A stretch of DNA of 54,810 bases from a virus. The translations under genes and the position numbers were made by a program. The first letter of the stretch is position 1. Each line of letters starts with the position of its first letter. Below, piece by piece: positions 33,336 to 40,750 of the stretch. A model generated the notes under the pieces. The model saw only the letters and a program-made list of their open reading frames with translations. It made no database searches and was not told the DNA's origin. The stretch is from positions 1 to 54,810 of IMG/VR virus record IMGVR_UViG_3300045119_000359; one strand, given 5' to 3'.

Positions 33336-33638
33336 TTACTTTTTCTCCTCCTTTGGCGGCGGTTCGTAGGTTGGTTCTCCGGCAGCTTGGGCCACCAGCA
33401 CCGGCTTGGCCAGCAGTATGAGAGTATCTCCGTACTTGGAATAACCCCGGGTAAGCCCAAGCTCAATAGCTGCGCGAGTAGGAGAAACGTCCTCGTCCTT
33501 GTCCCCGCGTATTGCGAAATGGGATGGATGATTGTCCTGCATGACCTGAATAACGGCTTGCAGGATTCCGTTGGTAGCCAGTTCCTTGCTCCACTGGGAA
33601 GGAAGGAACTTATGCTTTCTGAACTCCTCAATGGTCAC
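33336..33638 (-). CDS. Small protein after portal (100 aa)
   Basis: A 100-residue protein starting MTIEEFRKHKFLPSQWSKEL, overlapping the portal stop by ATGA. It contains EDVSPTRAAIELGLTRGYSK and a charged Pro-rich end. Its small size and location between portal and scaffold suggest a head-assembly accessory, but I recognise no family. Confidence 0.65.
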   Translation of the reverse strand: MTIEEFRKHKFLPSQWSKELATNGILQAVIQVMQDNHPSHFAIRGDKDEDVSPTRAAIELGLTRGYSKYGDTLILLAKPVLVAQAAGEPTYEPPPKEEKK

Positions 33639-36295
33639 TCGCGTTTCGGTTTCTGTTTGGCCTGCTTATCCTGTTGCGCGGCCTTCTTCTCTGCCAGCCG
33701 TGCGGCATGGCGGGCCTTGCGTTCGGCCAGAGACATTCCGTGCTGCGTCCTTACCCGCTCGATCCCCATTCCATGCTGCGCCTGTGCGCGTTCCAGTCCC
33801 ATCGACTGTCCTGTTCGTGCGCGTTCCAAGCCGGTGCTGGCCACCGTGCGGCCAATGTCAGCGGTGGTCTTGGCTGTCCCGAGCTGGATGCCGTGAGCGG
33901 TCTTCTTGTCGGCCAGAGCCTCGCTGAATTCCTGTTTCCGCTGCTTCAGGTTGAGGTCAAAATCCTGCTTCGATTTTTTCAGGTTCAGATCCCCGATCAC
34001 CTTGGTCATCTTGGGAATCATCTCGGGATGCATGTCCTCCCCGGGCTGCAATCCGCCGTTGCCGTTCTGCTCCTGAGCCTGAGCGGATTCCTCCACCTGC
34101 TGCTGCAACTGGTCGGTCTGTTTGCCGAGTTGATCGAGCTGCTGCTGCTTCTGCTTTACCTCGTTCTTGCGGGTGGGATCTCCCTGAAGCATCTGAAGGT
34201 GCTGCGCCATGTGCGGCCCTGCCTGCTCAAGATGGATGAGAACCGGCATCGGATCGGTAGGCGCGGGAGGAGCAGCGCCCGGCGGCATGCCGTTGCCTCC
34301 GTTCATTCCAAGGGTCGGCCCCATCACGCCGGTTGCGTTGCCGTTGCCCAGCAGCCCGGTTTGCGGCGGGACGTTCTGCGCTCCCACCGCTCCGCCCGCC
34401 AGCGTCTGGTAATGCGCCATGGCGTCTTTCATGTGGACATCGAAATGGATGGAATGGTTCTGGAGCGGCTCAACCAGCGCCTTTCCTCCGGGCTGTCGAA
34501 GGGCGTTGTTTTCAAGGACGGCCATGGAAGCGTGCGCGTTGGGGACGCCCTGCTTCTCTATGGGCGGGAAAAAGGAATCGACCGAGAACATGCCGATGCC
34601 CGGGAGTGACGCGGCGCGTGCGCGGAGCGCGTGGTTGCGGCTTACCTCATCCATGTACGGGATCATGCTCACCAGTTCGCGGGTGGCGATGTCGCGGAGC
34701 TGCGGCGAACCGTAACCGATCGAGCGCGTGGAGATCACCCGCTTAATGGATTTCATGTTCATCACCTGCGCCGGTATCCCGCGCATGACGCACCTGTCCA
34801 CGAACTCCATGGCTTCCTGTCCTCCGGGGATGGATGGCGACTGGGCCGGATCCAGGAGGCGTCTCACGGTTTCCTTGTGCCATTTGTCGAAATTGGAGTA
34901 GTAGCGGTTGGTGCTTCCCTTGGTCAGCATGCCCTGTTGCTGCTGCACCAGCTCGGCCTGTCCCAGAGTCGGCTCTGGCCTTCCCTCGTCGGTTCGCTGG
35001 CGGTAGCTGCCGGTGTTGGCCTGCAACGTCCCGTGCAGCTCGCGCCGCATTTCCATTGCGCCGTTCAGGGCTTCAGCGATCCTGGTCTGGACGACCTTGT
35101 AACCCGGGGCGACAACCGCTGCGCCGCCAACCAGGGAGATCTGGGTTTCCTCCATGGCGTTCCCGTCGCCGGTTTCCAGTGTTATGCCTGACCCAATCAC
35201 CGCGCCATCGAGCATCTGGCAGAACGTCCTGTTGCTGATGTCGCAGAAATCGTAGATCTTCGGCCCCAGCCCCTTGATGGCGTGCCATGTCCCATCCGGC
35301 CCTGAGTCGAAGAAGAAGGGGCAAAGCACCTGGGAAAAGGAATCGAATTTCCGTCGCCGCTTAAACAGGTATCCGGTCTCCTCCGACAAATCGTCGCCTG
35401 CCGTCTCGGCCTGGTGTCCCAGCACCGAGTCGGTAATCATGTAGTGGCTTACCTTTCCGCCGAATTCCTTGATGAAAAGGCTTGCCACATAAATGCGATC
35501 AGAACGATGAATGCCGTAAAACAGATCGCCAGTTCTAATAGCACGCTGATAGAGGTCATAGTTTTCCATGCCATAGGTCTGCCTCATTTCCCGGAAGGCG
35601 GAGTCGATGATGGCCTGCTTGCAAAGCGGTATGTTCCAGCCATCGCCGTCAGGCTCATAGGTGCCTCCGCGCATGATGAAAGCTTCCAGCTCGTCGGCCC
35701 GATAGGAGTGCAGCACCGCGCACATTTCCAGCTCGTCCACGTTGGCCTTGGTCTCCATCGGGACAAGCACCTTGCGGCACTTGATGGCCTCGGAATGCCA
35801 GCCGATGTAATGCGGCCAGAACAGCGGGCCTATCCCGTTGACCACCATCTGCCACTGGTGAAGCTGGATCTGGTGATCGAACCCGTTCCACTGTGAAAGG
35901 GTGTCGGTGTATTCCTCGGTAAAGATGTCGCCCCATTGATCGACCACATGCGGCTCCGCGCCCTGAACGCCAAACTCGATCTTGGCAAAGAAGGGAACCT
36001 CAAAAACAAGGTCGTAATAGGGCGTCTTGGCCGCTTCAACGATGCCTTCGCTTTCGCGGAGATTGAAATTGGCGCGGTGCCCCTGTCCGATGTCGATCAG
36101 CTTCTGGCTGCTCCACGGCGGGTTGCCGTCCATCAGCCCCATCATGTTTGTGTAGCGGAACATCCGCGACTCATCTTCGTACTTGAGCCGCTGGACGAGG
36201 GAGCGTGCGTTACCGGCGTTGCCTATTCGTGAAGAAGGACGCTGCCCGGTTTCCGGGTCTAATGTGGCAAGCCGTTGACCGTAGGTTTCAGTCAT
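33635..36295 (-). CDS. Portal protein (886 aa)
   Basis: A large portal typical of short-tailed phages: a beta/alpha N-terminal half (YTNMMGLMDGNPPWSSQKLI, EAAKTPYYDLVFEVPFFAKI) and a long Gln-rich C-terminal helical region (KQKQQQLDQLGKQTDQLQQQ) followed by repeats of R-A-(R/Q)-(T/A)-Q-H-G-M(G/S) (about residues 833-875) that would form a barrel or crown. I use ATG 36295, which overlaps the preceding 32-codon gene by ATGACTGA; an alternative TTG at 36322 is less likely. It forms the dodecameric vertex used for packaging and ejection. Gene order after terminase supports the call. Confidence 0.88.
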   Translation of the reverse strand: MTETYGQRLATLDPETGQRPSSRIGNAGNARSLVQRLKYEDESRMFRYTNMMGLMDGNPPWSSQKLIDIGQGHRANFNLRESEGIVEAAKTPYYDLVFEVPFFAKIEFGVQGAEPHVVDQWGDIFTEEYTDTLSQWNGFDHQIQLHQWQMVVNGIGPLFWPHYIGWHSEAIKCRKVLVPMETKANVDELEMCAVLHSYRADELEAFIMRGGTYEPDGDGWNIPLCKQAIIDSAFREMRQTYGMENYDLYQRAIRTGDLFYGIHRSDRIYVASLFIKEFGGKVSHYMITDSVLGHQAETAGDDLSEETGYLFKRRRKFDSFSQVLCPFFFDSGPDGTWHAIKGLGPKIYDFCDISNRTFCQMLDGAVIGSGITLETGDGNAMEETQISLVGGAAVVAPGYKVVQTRIAEALNGAMEMRRELHGTLQANTGSYRQRTDEGRPEPTLGQAELVQQQQGMLTKGSTNRYYSNFDKWHKETVRRLLDPAQSPSIPGGQEAMEFVDRCVMRGIPAQVMNMKSIKRVISTRSIGYGSPQLRDIATRELVSMIPYMDEVSRNHALRARAASLPGIGMFSVDSFFPPIEKQGVPNAHASMAVLENNALRQPGGKALVEPLQNHSIHFDVHMKDAMAHYQTLAGGAVGAQNVPPQTGLLGNGNATGVMGPTLGMNGGNGMPPGAAPPAPTDPMPVLIHLEQAGPHMAQHLQMLQGDPTRKNEVKQKQQQLDQLGKQTDQLQQQVEESAQAQEQNGNGGLQPGEDMHPEMIPKMTKVIGDLNLKKSKQDFDLNLKQRKQEFSEALADKKTAHGIQLGTAKTTADIGRTVASTGLERARTGQSMGLERAQAQHGMGIERVRTQHGMSLAERKARHAARLAEKKAAQQDKQAKQKPKRE

Positions 36296-36386
36296 CGTAG
36301 TGATTGTCGTGGTTTCCGCCAAGAAAGATGGCCAGCCCGATAGCCGCTAACAAGGCCAGCAGGGAAGCAATGAAAAGGATCTTCAT
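36288..36386 (-). CDS. Single-pass membrane microprotein (32 aa)
   Basis: A 32-codon frame with ATG at 36386 (TGATG overlap with the previous gene) and its stop inside the portal start (ATGACTGA). The sequence is one hydrophobic helix, ILFIASLLALLAAIGLAIFL, then a polar His/Asp/Asn tail. The double overlap argues that it is translated. It could be a lysis or membrane-associated peptide, or a translational coupler for the portal gene. Confidence 0.6.
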   Translation of the reverse strand: MKILFIASLLALLAAIGLAIFLGGNHDNHYDD

Positions 36387-36592
36387 CACGGCTTTGGGAA
36401 TGCCTCGATGCGCTCTCCCAGGATGGAGGAGTAACGCATCATCACCCTGAGCTGGTCGCGCAGCCTGTACTTTTCGTCCGGCGGCAAAGCCGCGAAGATT
36501 TCTTCACCGGTTATGAACTTGTCCAGCTTGGAAATTTTCTCATCGAGTTCCCTGCGCTCATCGACCACCCGTTGCTGGTAGGGCTGCATCAT
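36386..36592 (-). CDS. Small conserved helical phage protein (68 aa)
   Basis: Begins MMQPYQQRVVDERRELDEKI and contains LRVMMRYSSILGERI near the end. I recognise this pattern from many tailed phages, where it is usually encoded close to capsid or terminase genes and beside small Acb2-like genes, as here. It is a soluble helical protein of unknown role. It overlaps the upstream gene by ATGA. Confidence 0.8.
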   Translation of the reverse strand: MMQPYQQRVVDERRELDEKISKLDKFITGEEIFAALPPDEKYRLRDQLRVMMRYSSILGERIEAFPKP

Positions 36593-36828
36593 AGCTCCAG
36601 GTTATCGGCTGTTGGATCGACCACCGGGCTGGAAGGATCGTAGCTGGTGGGATAGGGATTGGGTTCATTCAGGCGCTTCAAATCCATTCCCAGCCACATG
36701 ATCGACTCCTGCAACTTGGTAATTGCCAGTGCGCGTTCCCGGCTCCCAGGGAGGCTCTTTAGGTGCTGAAGCTGTTCATCGAGATTTTTCCGGAGCTGTT
36801 TGTCTTCCTTTACTTCGTCGGCGTTCAT
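36589..36828 (-). CDS. Acb2/Tad1-like hairpin domain protein, candidate anti-CBASS/anti-Thoeris
   Basis: A 79-residue helical protein with the segment GSRERALAITKLQESIMWLG followed by a NPYP motif. This closely follows the consensus of the Acb2/Tad1 hairpin family (formerly an unassigned phage domain), whose members form oligomers that sequester cyclic oligonucleotide or cyclic ADP-ribose signals of CBASS and Thoeris defence. The typical location near head genes also fits. The C-terminal ~20 residues are Pro/Asp-rich and variable in the family. The assignment rests on pattern recognition; binding activity in this member is inferred. Confidence 0.7.
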   Translation of the reverse strand: MNADEVKEDKQLRKNLDEQLQHLKSLPGSRERALAITKLQESIMWLGMDLKRLNEPNPYPTSYDPSSPVVDPTADNLEL

Positions 36829-37094
36829 GGCTGGAATCCTGGTGGTGTTATGATGGCAGGCGCTCCGTTGGGTGTTATGACGTTATGCGGCTCTCCGTGT
36901 TCGTGCTCCATGGGAAAACGCCGCTGACTTTCGGCTTCCTCGTTAAGCACGTTGCGAAGGCGGGAAGTGATCTGCTGCATGGAATTTCCCTTGATGCCTT
37001 TCTGCCGGTTGTTGACCACATCAAGGACGGCGCAGCCGTAGCCCCGATCGGGATCAAAGCCGATGTCGATTCGGTACATGAGCTGGACAGCCAT
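36825..37094 (-). CDS. Small hypothetical protein (89 aa)
   Basis: An 89-residue protein starting MAVQLMYRIDIGFDPDRGYG; the start lies in a TAATG overlap and its stop overlaps the Acb2-like gene by ATGA. It has a beta-like first half and a His/Pro-rich end (MEHEHGEPHNVITPNGAP). No family is recognised. It belongs to the small-gene cluster between terminase and portal. Confidence 0.65.
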   Translation of the reverse strand: MAVQLMYRIDIGFDPDRGYGCAVLDVVNNRQKGIKGNSMQQITSRLRNVLNEEAESQRRFPMEHEHGEPHNVITPNGAPAIITPPGFQP

Positions 37095-37246
37095 TATTTT
37101 CCTTTCCTGGCCTTGGCCATGGCCTTGAACCGGCGGGCCAGCGCGGCCCTGCGCGGAGTGCAGGTGCTTTTACTCATCGGGGTGCAGTAACCGGCGTGTT
37201 TCGGGTTCACGGCACCGGCGATCCAATTCTTTTTAGCTTTGGACAT
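37094..37246 (-). CDS. Small basic phage protein, KNWIxGA family (50 aa)
   Basis: A 50-residue Lys/Arg-rich protein with NWIAGAVNPKHAGYCTPMSK and a basic end (LARRFKAMAKARKGK). I recognise this as a widespread unassigned small phage protein encoded near head genes. It starts 14 bases inside the end of the HNH gene and ends in a TAATG overlap with the next gene. A truncated, sequence-diverged copy of its N-terminal half lies on the other side of the HNH gene (37537-37605). Confidence 0.75.
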   Translation of the reverse strand: MSKAKKNWIAGAVNPKHAGYCTPMSKSTCTPRRAALARRFKAMAKARKGK

Positions 37247-37547
37247 GATGAACGAGCCTTTCCAGCATTCCTTTGTTTTTGTCGAACCTCCCGATCACTC
37301 TGTTACAGCCATTACAGATGACGCCCCTGACTTTTCCGGTTTCGTGGTTGTGGTCAACGTGCGTGGCGGGGTTCACCTCGCAGATGGGGCATTGGTCGTC
37401 AGTCTTGGCCGCCAGAGCGACGAAATCCTCAAAAGTCATCCCGTAGAGCCGCCGCAAATCCCTATCACGATACCAGTCCCTGGTTCGCTTCTTGGTGGTC
37501 GGGAGTTTGTTGTAAACCCGCATGTAGGCGACTTTATCAAACATCAC
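37233..37547 (-). CDS. Endonuclease VII-type HNH endonuclease, copy 2 (104 aa)
   Basis: A 104-residue protein with CPICEV zinc knuckle, then THVDHNHETGKVRGVICNGC, the Endonuclease_7 signature. HNH enzymes next to terminase can assist packaging in some phages, but this one is flanked by a broken copy and an intact copy of the same small gene, which better fits a free-standing homing endonuclease that inserted here. It starts in an ATGA overlap with the zinc-cluster protein gene. Confidence 0.87.
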   Translation of the reverse strand: MMFDKVAYMRVYNKLPTTKKRTRDWYRDRDLRRLYGMTFEDFVALAAKTDDQCPICEVNPATHVDHNHETGKVRGVICNGCNRVIGRFDKNKGMLERLVHHVQS

Positions 37548-37605
37548 AGTATCCCTTGTGCTTTGGGTTGACCGCGCCTTGGATCCAGTTCTTCTTTGCC
37601 GCCAT
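37537..37605 (-). pseudogene. Truncated copy of the KNWIxGA small gene
   Basis: From ATG 37605 a frame encodes AAKKNWIQGAVNPKHKGYC, matching the first 22 residues of the intact gene at 37094-37246, then stops after DV. The break occurs exactly where the HNH gene begins. The two copies differ at many third positions, so this is not a recent simple duplication. It overlaps the 3' end of the zinc-cluster gene in another frame. Confidence 0.65.
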
Positions 37606-38221
37606 GGAAATTCTCGCTTTCTTTGTTGAGCCAGCAGAAGCCCGGGTACATTGATTGCACCTTTTGTGATTCTGTGTCAAGGGTCTCGATTGGAAAATGC
37701 ACCTTTGCCTGTAAAAAGCATTTGCAGACGGCGCAGGTATTTATGGAGGCGTCATGCTTGGAATGCTTGTCCCGGACAACCTCCTGAATGGCCTGCTGGC
37801 AACCGGCGCATCCCTGCACATTGACGTTGAGGTAGCAGCGCGAGCAGATCAGCGCACGCCGGTCGGCTTCCTCCTGTGAGACGTACTTGCATCCACCGGC
37901 GATCCATCGGGCAAAGGTTTTCAGGCCGCCAGCGACATCGTTGTAGGAGAGCGACAGCGTTGGCCTTGGCCGGTTGTCGTCATCGTACCTGCACCAGCCC
38001 GGGGGAAGGCTCTGGCAAAGCTGGTTCTGCATCTGCGCTCCCAGGTCGAGCGGAATTTCCCTGTTGTTGACCTGAAGGTGACGCGCCTGGATGTCCACCC
38101 AGTCAACGTAAGTCCAGGCGTGGGCGATGAAGCCGTCCACCGGATCGACGTATCGGAAACCGTCCGGCGGGCATGGCCCCCACTCGTTAGCGAGACAGAG
38201 CTGCGTATTGCGGGATGACAT
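37544..38221 (-). CDS. Cysteine-cluster protein after terminase (225 aa)
   Basis: A 225-residue protein starting MSSRNTQLCLANEWGPCPPD at ATG 38221, overlapping the terminase end by 35 bases. The C-terminal half has ICSRCYLNVNVQGCAGCQQ, then CAVCKC and a later Cys, giving at least three CxxC-type pairs that could bind two zinc ions. The last ~20 residues overlap a broken small gene and may be a replaced end. I know similar zinc-finger proteins next to phage terminases, but no function is established. Confidence 0.65.
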   Translation of the reverse strand: MSSRNTQLCLANEWGPCPPDGFRYVDPVDGFIAHAWTYVDWVDIQARHLQVNNREIPLDLGAQMQNQLCQSLPPGWCRYDDDNRPRPTLSLSYNDVAGGLKTFARWIAGGCKYVSQEEADRRALICSRCYLNVNVQGCAGCQQAIQEVVRDKHSKHDASINTCAVCKCFLQAKVHFPIETLDTESQKVQSMYPGFCWLNKESENFHGGKEELDPRRGQPKAQGIL

Positions 38222-39854
38222 TGCGTTTCTGGAGAAAGCGTTTCCACGGCGTATCCGGGCGCTCCTCGGAATGGGAATACTCGTTAGGCGAAAGATGGCA
38301 TCGGGCCGCGGCCACCTGCGCGGTGACCACATCGGCGTCGGCGATGTCGGGGCTTCTTCGGGTGCGGTCTTTCATTTTCTGCTTGGTTTCCAATGAGATG
38401 ACAGGGCCGCGCATCATCCACCAGCGGCGGCAGAATTCCATGGCGCTCTCAGGGTCGAGTCCCCGGATCTGCTCGTTGAGGAGGATCAGCCGGAAGAAGA
38501 ACCACAGCTCTGTGACGCGGCGGTCATATTCCTGATCCGCTCTCTTAGGGTTGGTATTGGAAACCGGATTGCTACTCGGCCTTCCCCCGAACTCGACACA
38601 GAGGATTTCACGACTCCATTCCCTTTGAAAAATTGAAGCCAGGCCGCCGCCTTCTCCCGTAGAGTCGAGTCCGAAATAATATGGTGTAACGCCTTCATTC
38701 TTGCATGCCTCCTTTACCTGCCTGACAATCTGGTAATGCGCGGGGTCATCCGGCTTCACTTTTGTCTTGATAAAAAGCTTCCGGCCCAGCCTGAGTGTCA
38801 TCTTACCATTGACCTTCCCGCAGTGACCGAGCCTGAGCACGCATCGGTCATCCCCTTCAAAGGCCGGATCGAGACCAGCTACGGGAAACACTTCCTGATC
38901 GAAGGAACAATCCTCAAAGCTGCTGCTTCTCATAATCATGGGCATGGTGAGGACGGTCTTGGTGATTCCTTCGGGTGCCCAGAACCCGCGCCGCATCTGC
39001 CAGAACTGCGGTGAATCGACGCCGTACACCTCGGTCGTGGTATTGATGTCGGCCTGCGTCAGAAGCCCGGGGTAATTCTTGGTCTTGTCGGTGATGTTGG
39101 GAGATTTGAGGCCATCGAGGTGGATGCATGTCCCACGGCGCGTTTCCCATTCCGTGGATTCTACATCCACGGAGTTCCAGCCAGCACGCGGCTCGGACAT
39201 GCGCCCGTGCGGGTCGAGCATGTCGTCGGCGTTGCCCAGGCCGATGAACTGGAAGGATTTGGCCCCTGTTTCAAGGTTTACGCACGCTTCCACGATCGCT
39301 TCAGGCGTGTAAGGCATCTCATCCACGATGACCACCATGTTGGGAGCGTGAAACCCGATGATTTTTCCGATTGCCTTGTCGATTTCCCCTTTGTCAGTAG
39401 CCAGTCCGAAAATACCCGCATCATCATGGCCTTTTCGGTATTGGATACAGTTGCGGGACTGAACCATGTGACCGAAAAGTGGTCGCAGCCGGTGGAAATG
39501 AGATATTTCCTTCCAAACTCGTCGTCGGAGACCGTCCAGTGTAGTGGAGGTGACGATGACAACAGTGTCTTTCGGGCTGGAATAGAACCGGGCAAGGCCA
39601 AAGAGTCCGGCGGAGGTGGTTTTCCAGGAGGCGGCAGGGCCGGTGACCGTGCACCAGGGATTTTCAGCGAATGTGCGCTGCATCCACTCGCTCCAGTCGT
39701 TCCAGATGTAGGTTCCTGGGTGATATTTGTTCCAGGTGAGATCAATGGCGTTGCGCAGATGCTGATATTTGCCAAGTCCAAGAGGCGGATCATTGGCAAA
39801 GCACCAAAACTCAATCGCTTTCTGGTCGCTGGTTGGAAAGTTCAGGCCGTACAT
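38187..39854 (-). CDS. Terminase large subunit (555 aa)
   Basis: The DNA-packaging motor. The ATPase has a Walker A-like loop TGPAASWKTT (residues 71-80), with Trp where the second Gly is usual, and a Walker B MVVIVDE (173-179). The nuclease domain supplies acidic residues D329 (AGLDPAF), D397 (FGLDSTGEGGGL) and D506/D508 (IADADVV), the usual RNase H-like triad. Length is normal. It overlaps the small subunit gene by 44 bases, and binds the portal to drive genome entry. Confidence 0.92.
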   Translation of the reverse strand: MYGLNFPTSDQKAIEFWCFANDPPLGLGKYQHLRNAIDLTWNKYHPGTYIWNDWSEWMQRTFAENPWCTVTGPAASWKTTSAGLFGLARFYSSPKDTVVIVTSTTLDGLRRRVWKEISHFHRLRPLFGHMVQSRNCIQYRKGHDDAGIFGLATDKGEIDKAIGKIIGFHAPNMVVIVDEMPYTPEAIVEACVNLETGAKSFQFIGLGNADDMLDPHGRMSEPRAGWNSVDVESTEWETRRGTCIHLDGLKSPNITDKTKNYPGLLTQADINTTTEVYGVDSPQFWQMRRGFWAPEGITKTVLTMPMIMRSSSFEDCSFDQEVFPVAGLDPAFEGDDRCVLRLGHCGKVNGKMTLRLGRKLFIKTKVKPDDPAHYQIVRQVKEACKNEGVTPYYFGLDSTGEGGGLASIFQREWSREILCVEFGGRPSSNPVSNTNPKRADQEYDRRVTELWFFFRLILLNEQIRGLDPESAMEFCRRWWMMRGPVISLETKQKMKDRTRRSPDIADADVVTAQVAAARCHLSPNEYSHSEERPDTPWKRFLQKRNVIPQYAALSR

Positions 39855-40332
39855 CTTCGATTACTCGTCCTTCCACCGCCCGGGCTTCCACTTCGGCGGG
39901 GTTAATGGTCGGTTTCGCGCTTCCCAGCAGGATTGCGCCCTCAATCAGTCCCTCGCCGCCCTCCTCCGCCGGAAATAGCACCTGGTGGACACCAGCGACG
40001 TCGCGCACTTTGCGGGCTACCTCCAGCGGATCTCTGTGCTCGGCAGCTTTCTTGGCTGCTTTATCGACGTACTTGGCCAGGTTCAGAGTGGAAGCGTTCT
40101 TGTGTTTCTCCAAAGCTTCCGCCAACAGGTCAGCAGCGTCCTTGCCGGTAACGCCATCGTGCCGCCGCGGCTCCTTCTTGAATGTCGCTTTCTTCCATTT
40201 GTAGCGGAACGCATACGCGGAGATCGTACCGTAAGGAACGCCGGACACCCGGGATGCCTCCCGCGTCCCGTAAACGGTAACCAGCGCCTTCAATGCACCA
40301 AGTTCCGCGTCAGGTCGCTTCGGTAACGCCAT
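39811..40332 (-). CDS. Terminase small subunit-like HTH protein (173 aa)
   Basis: Starts at ATG 40332 after AAGGA. Residues about 8-45 form a helix-turn-helix (ALVTVYGTREASRVSGVPYG followed by TISAYAFRYKW), as in small terminases that recognise the packaging site. The C-terminal two-thirds is helical and acidic, suited to oligomerisation and contact with the large subunit. It is the first gene of the virion operon. Confidence 0.75.
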   Translation of the reverse strand: MALPKRPDAELGALKALVTVYGTREASRVSGVPYGTISAYAFRYKWKKATFKKEPRRHDGVTGKDAADLLAEALEKHKNASTLNLAKYVDKAAKKAAEHRDPLEVARKVRDVAGVHQVLFPAEEGGEGLIEGAILLGSAKPTINPAEVEARAVEGRVIEDVRPELSNQRPESD

Positions 40333-40750
40333 TGTGTCCTTGGGATGATGTTTACCTCCAGGGGTTCTTCCCTGCAAGAAGAATCTCTCCCCCGGGCTTC
40401 TTAATAGGAAATAATAACCCCGGGGTTCCTAGTAATTGATAATTTTTCCAGTACTGGATCGGCCTTTCACCAGTAAGAGAATCTCCAGGTAACTAGCCCC
40501 CCCGAACCCCCGGCATTCGCAGTAAATTATTCTGTGGCATAGCCGGTAACCCGCTGCCACCCTTCAGGTTAGACATCAAGGCATGCTTTAGGATCTCCTG
40601 TAAGTCACGCTTACCCCGGGGTAACTCCTTTACTTATGCTGTCTCCCGCTCTCTGGTCGGCTTGACTGGTTTGGATGCTGACTGAATGCGTACACAGCGA
40701 AGCCGCACCATTACTGATGCGGCTTGCTTATGACCTTACTGCTCTTGTGA
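40333..40750. other. Intergenic region between terminase operon and vWA cassette
   Basis: No convincing gene. It is the 5' region of the virion operon. It holds two CCCCGGGG palindromes, AACCCCGGGGTT (40416-40427) and the 14-bp TTACCCCGGGGTAA (40611-40624), an AT-rich pocket (about 40400-40450), and an 8-bp hairpin at 40700-40725. The terminase promoter should be here, but I find no clean -35/-10 pair. Confidence 0.6.
40700..40725 (-). terminator. Hairpin downstream of the vWA gene, possible terminator
   Basis: AAGCCGCA (40700-40707) and TGCGGCTT (40718-40725) form a perfect 8-bp stem with a 10-base loop, 25 bases after the vWA gene stop. No U-run follows on either strand, so it is a weak intrinsic terminator or an RNA 3'-end stabiliser. 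Confidence 0.45.
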
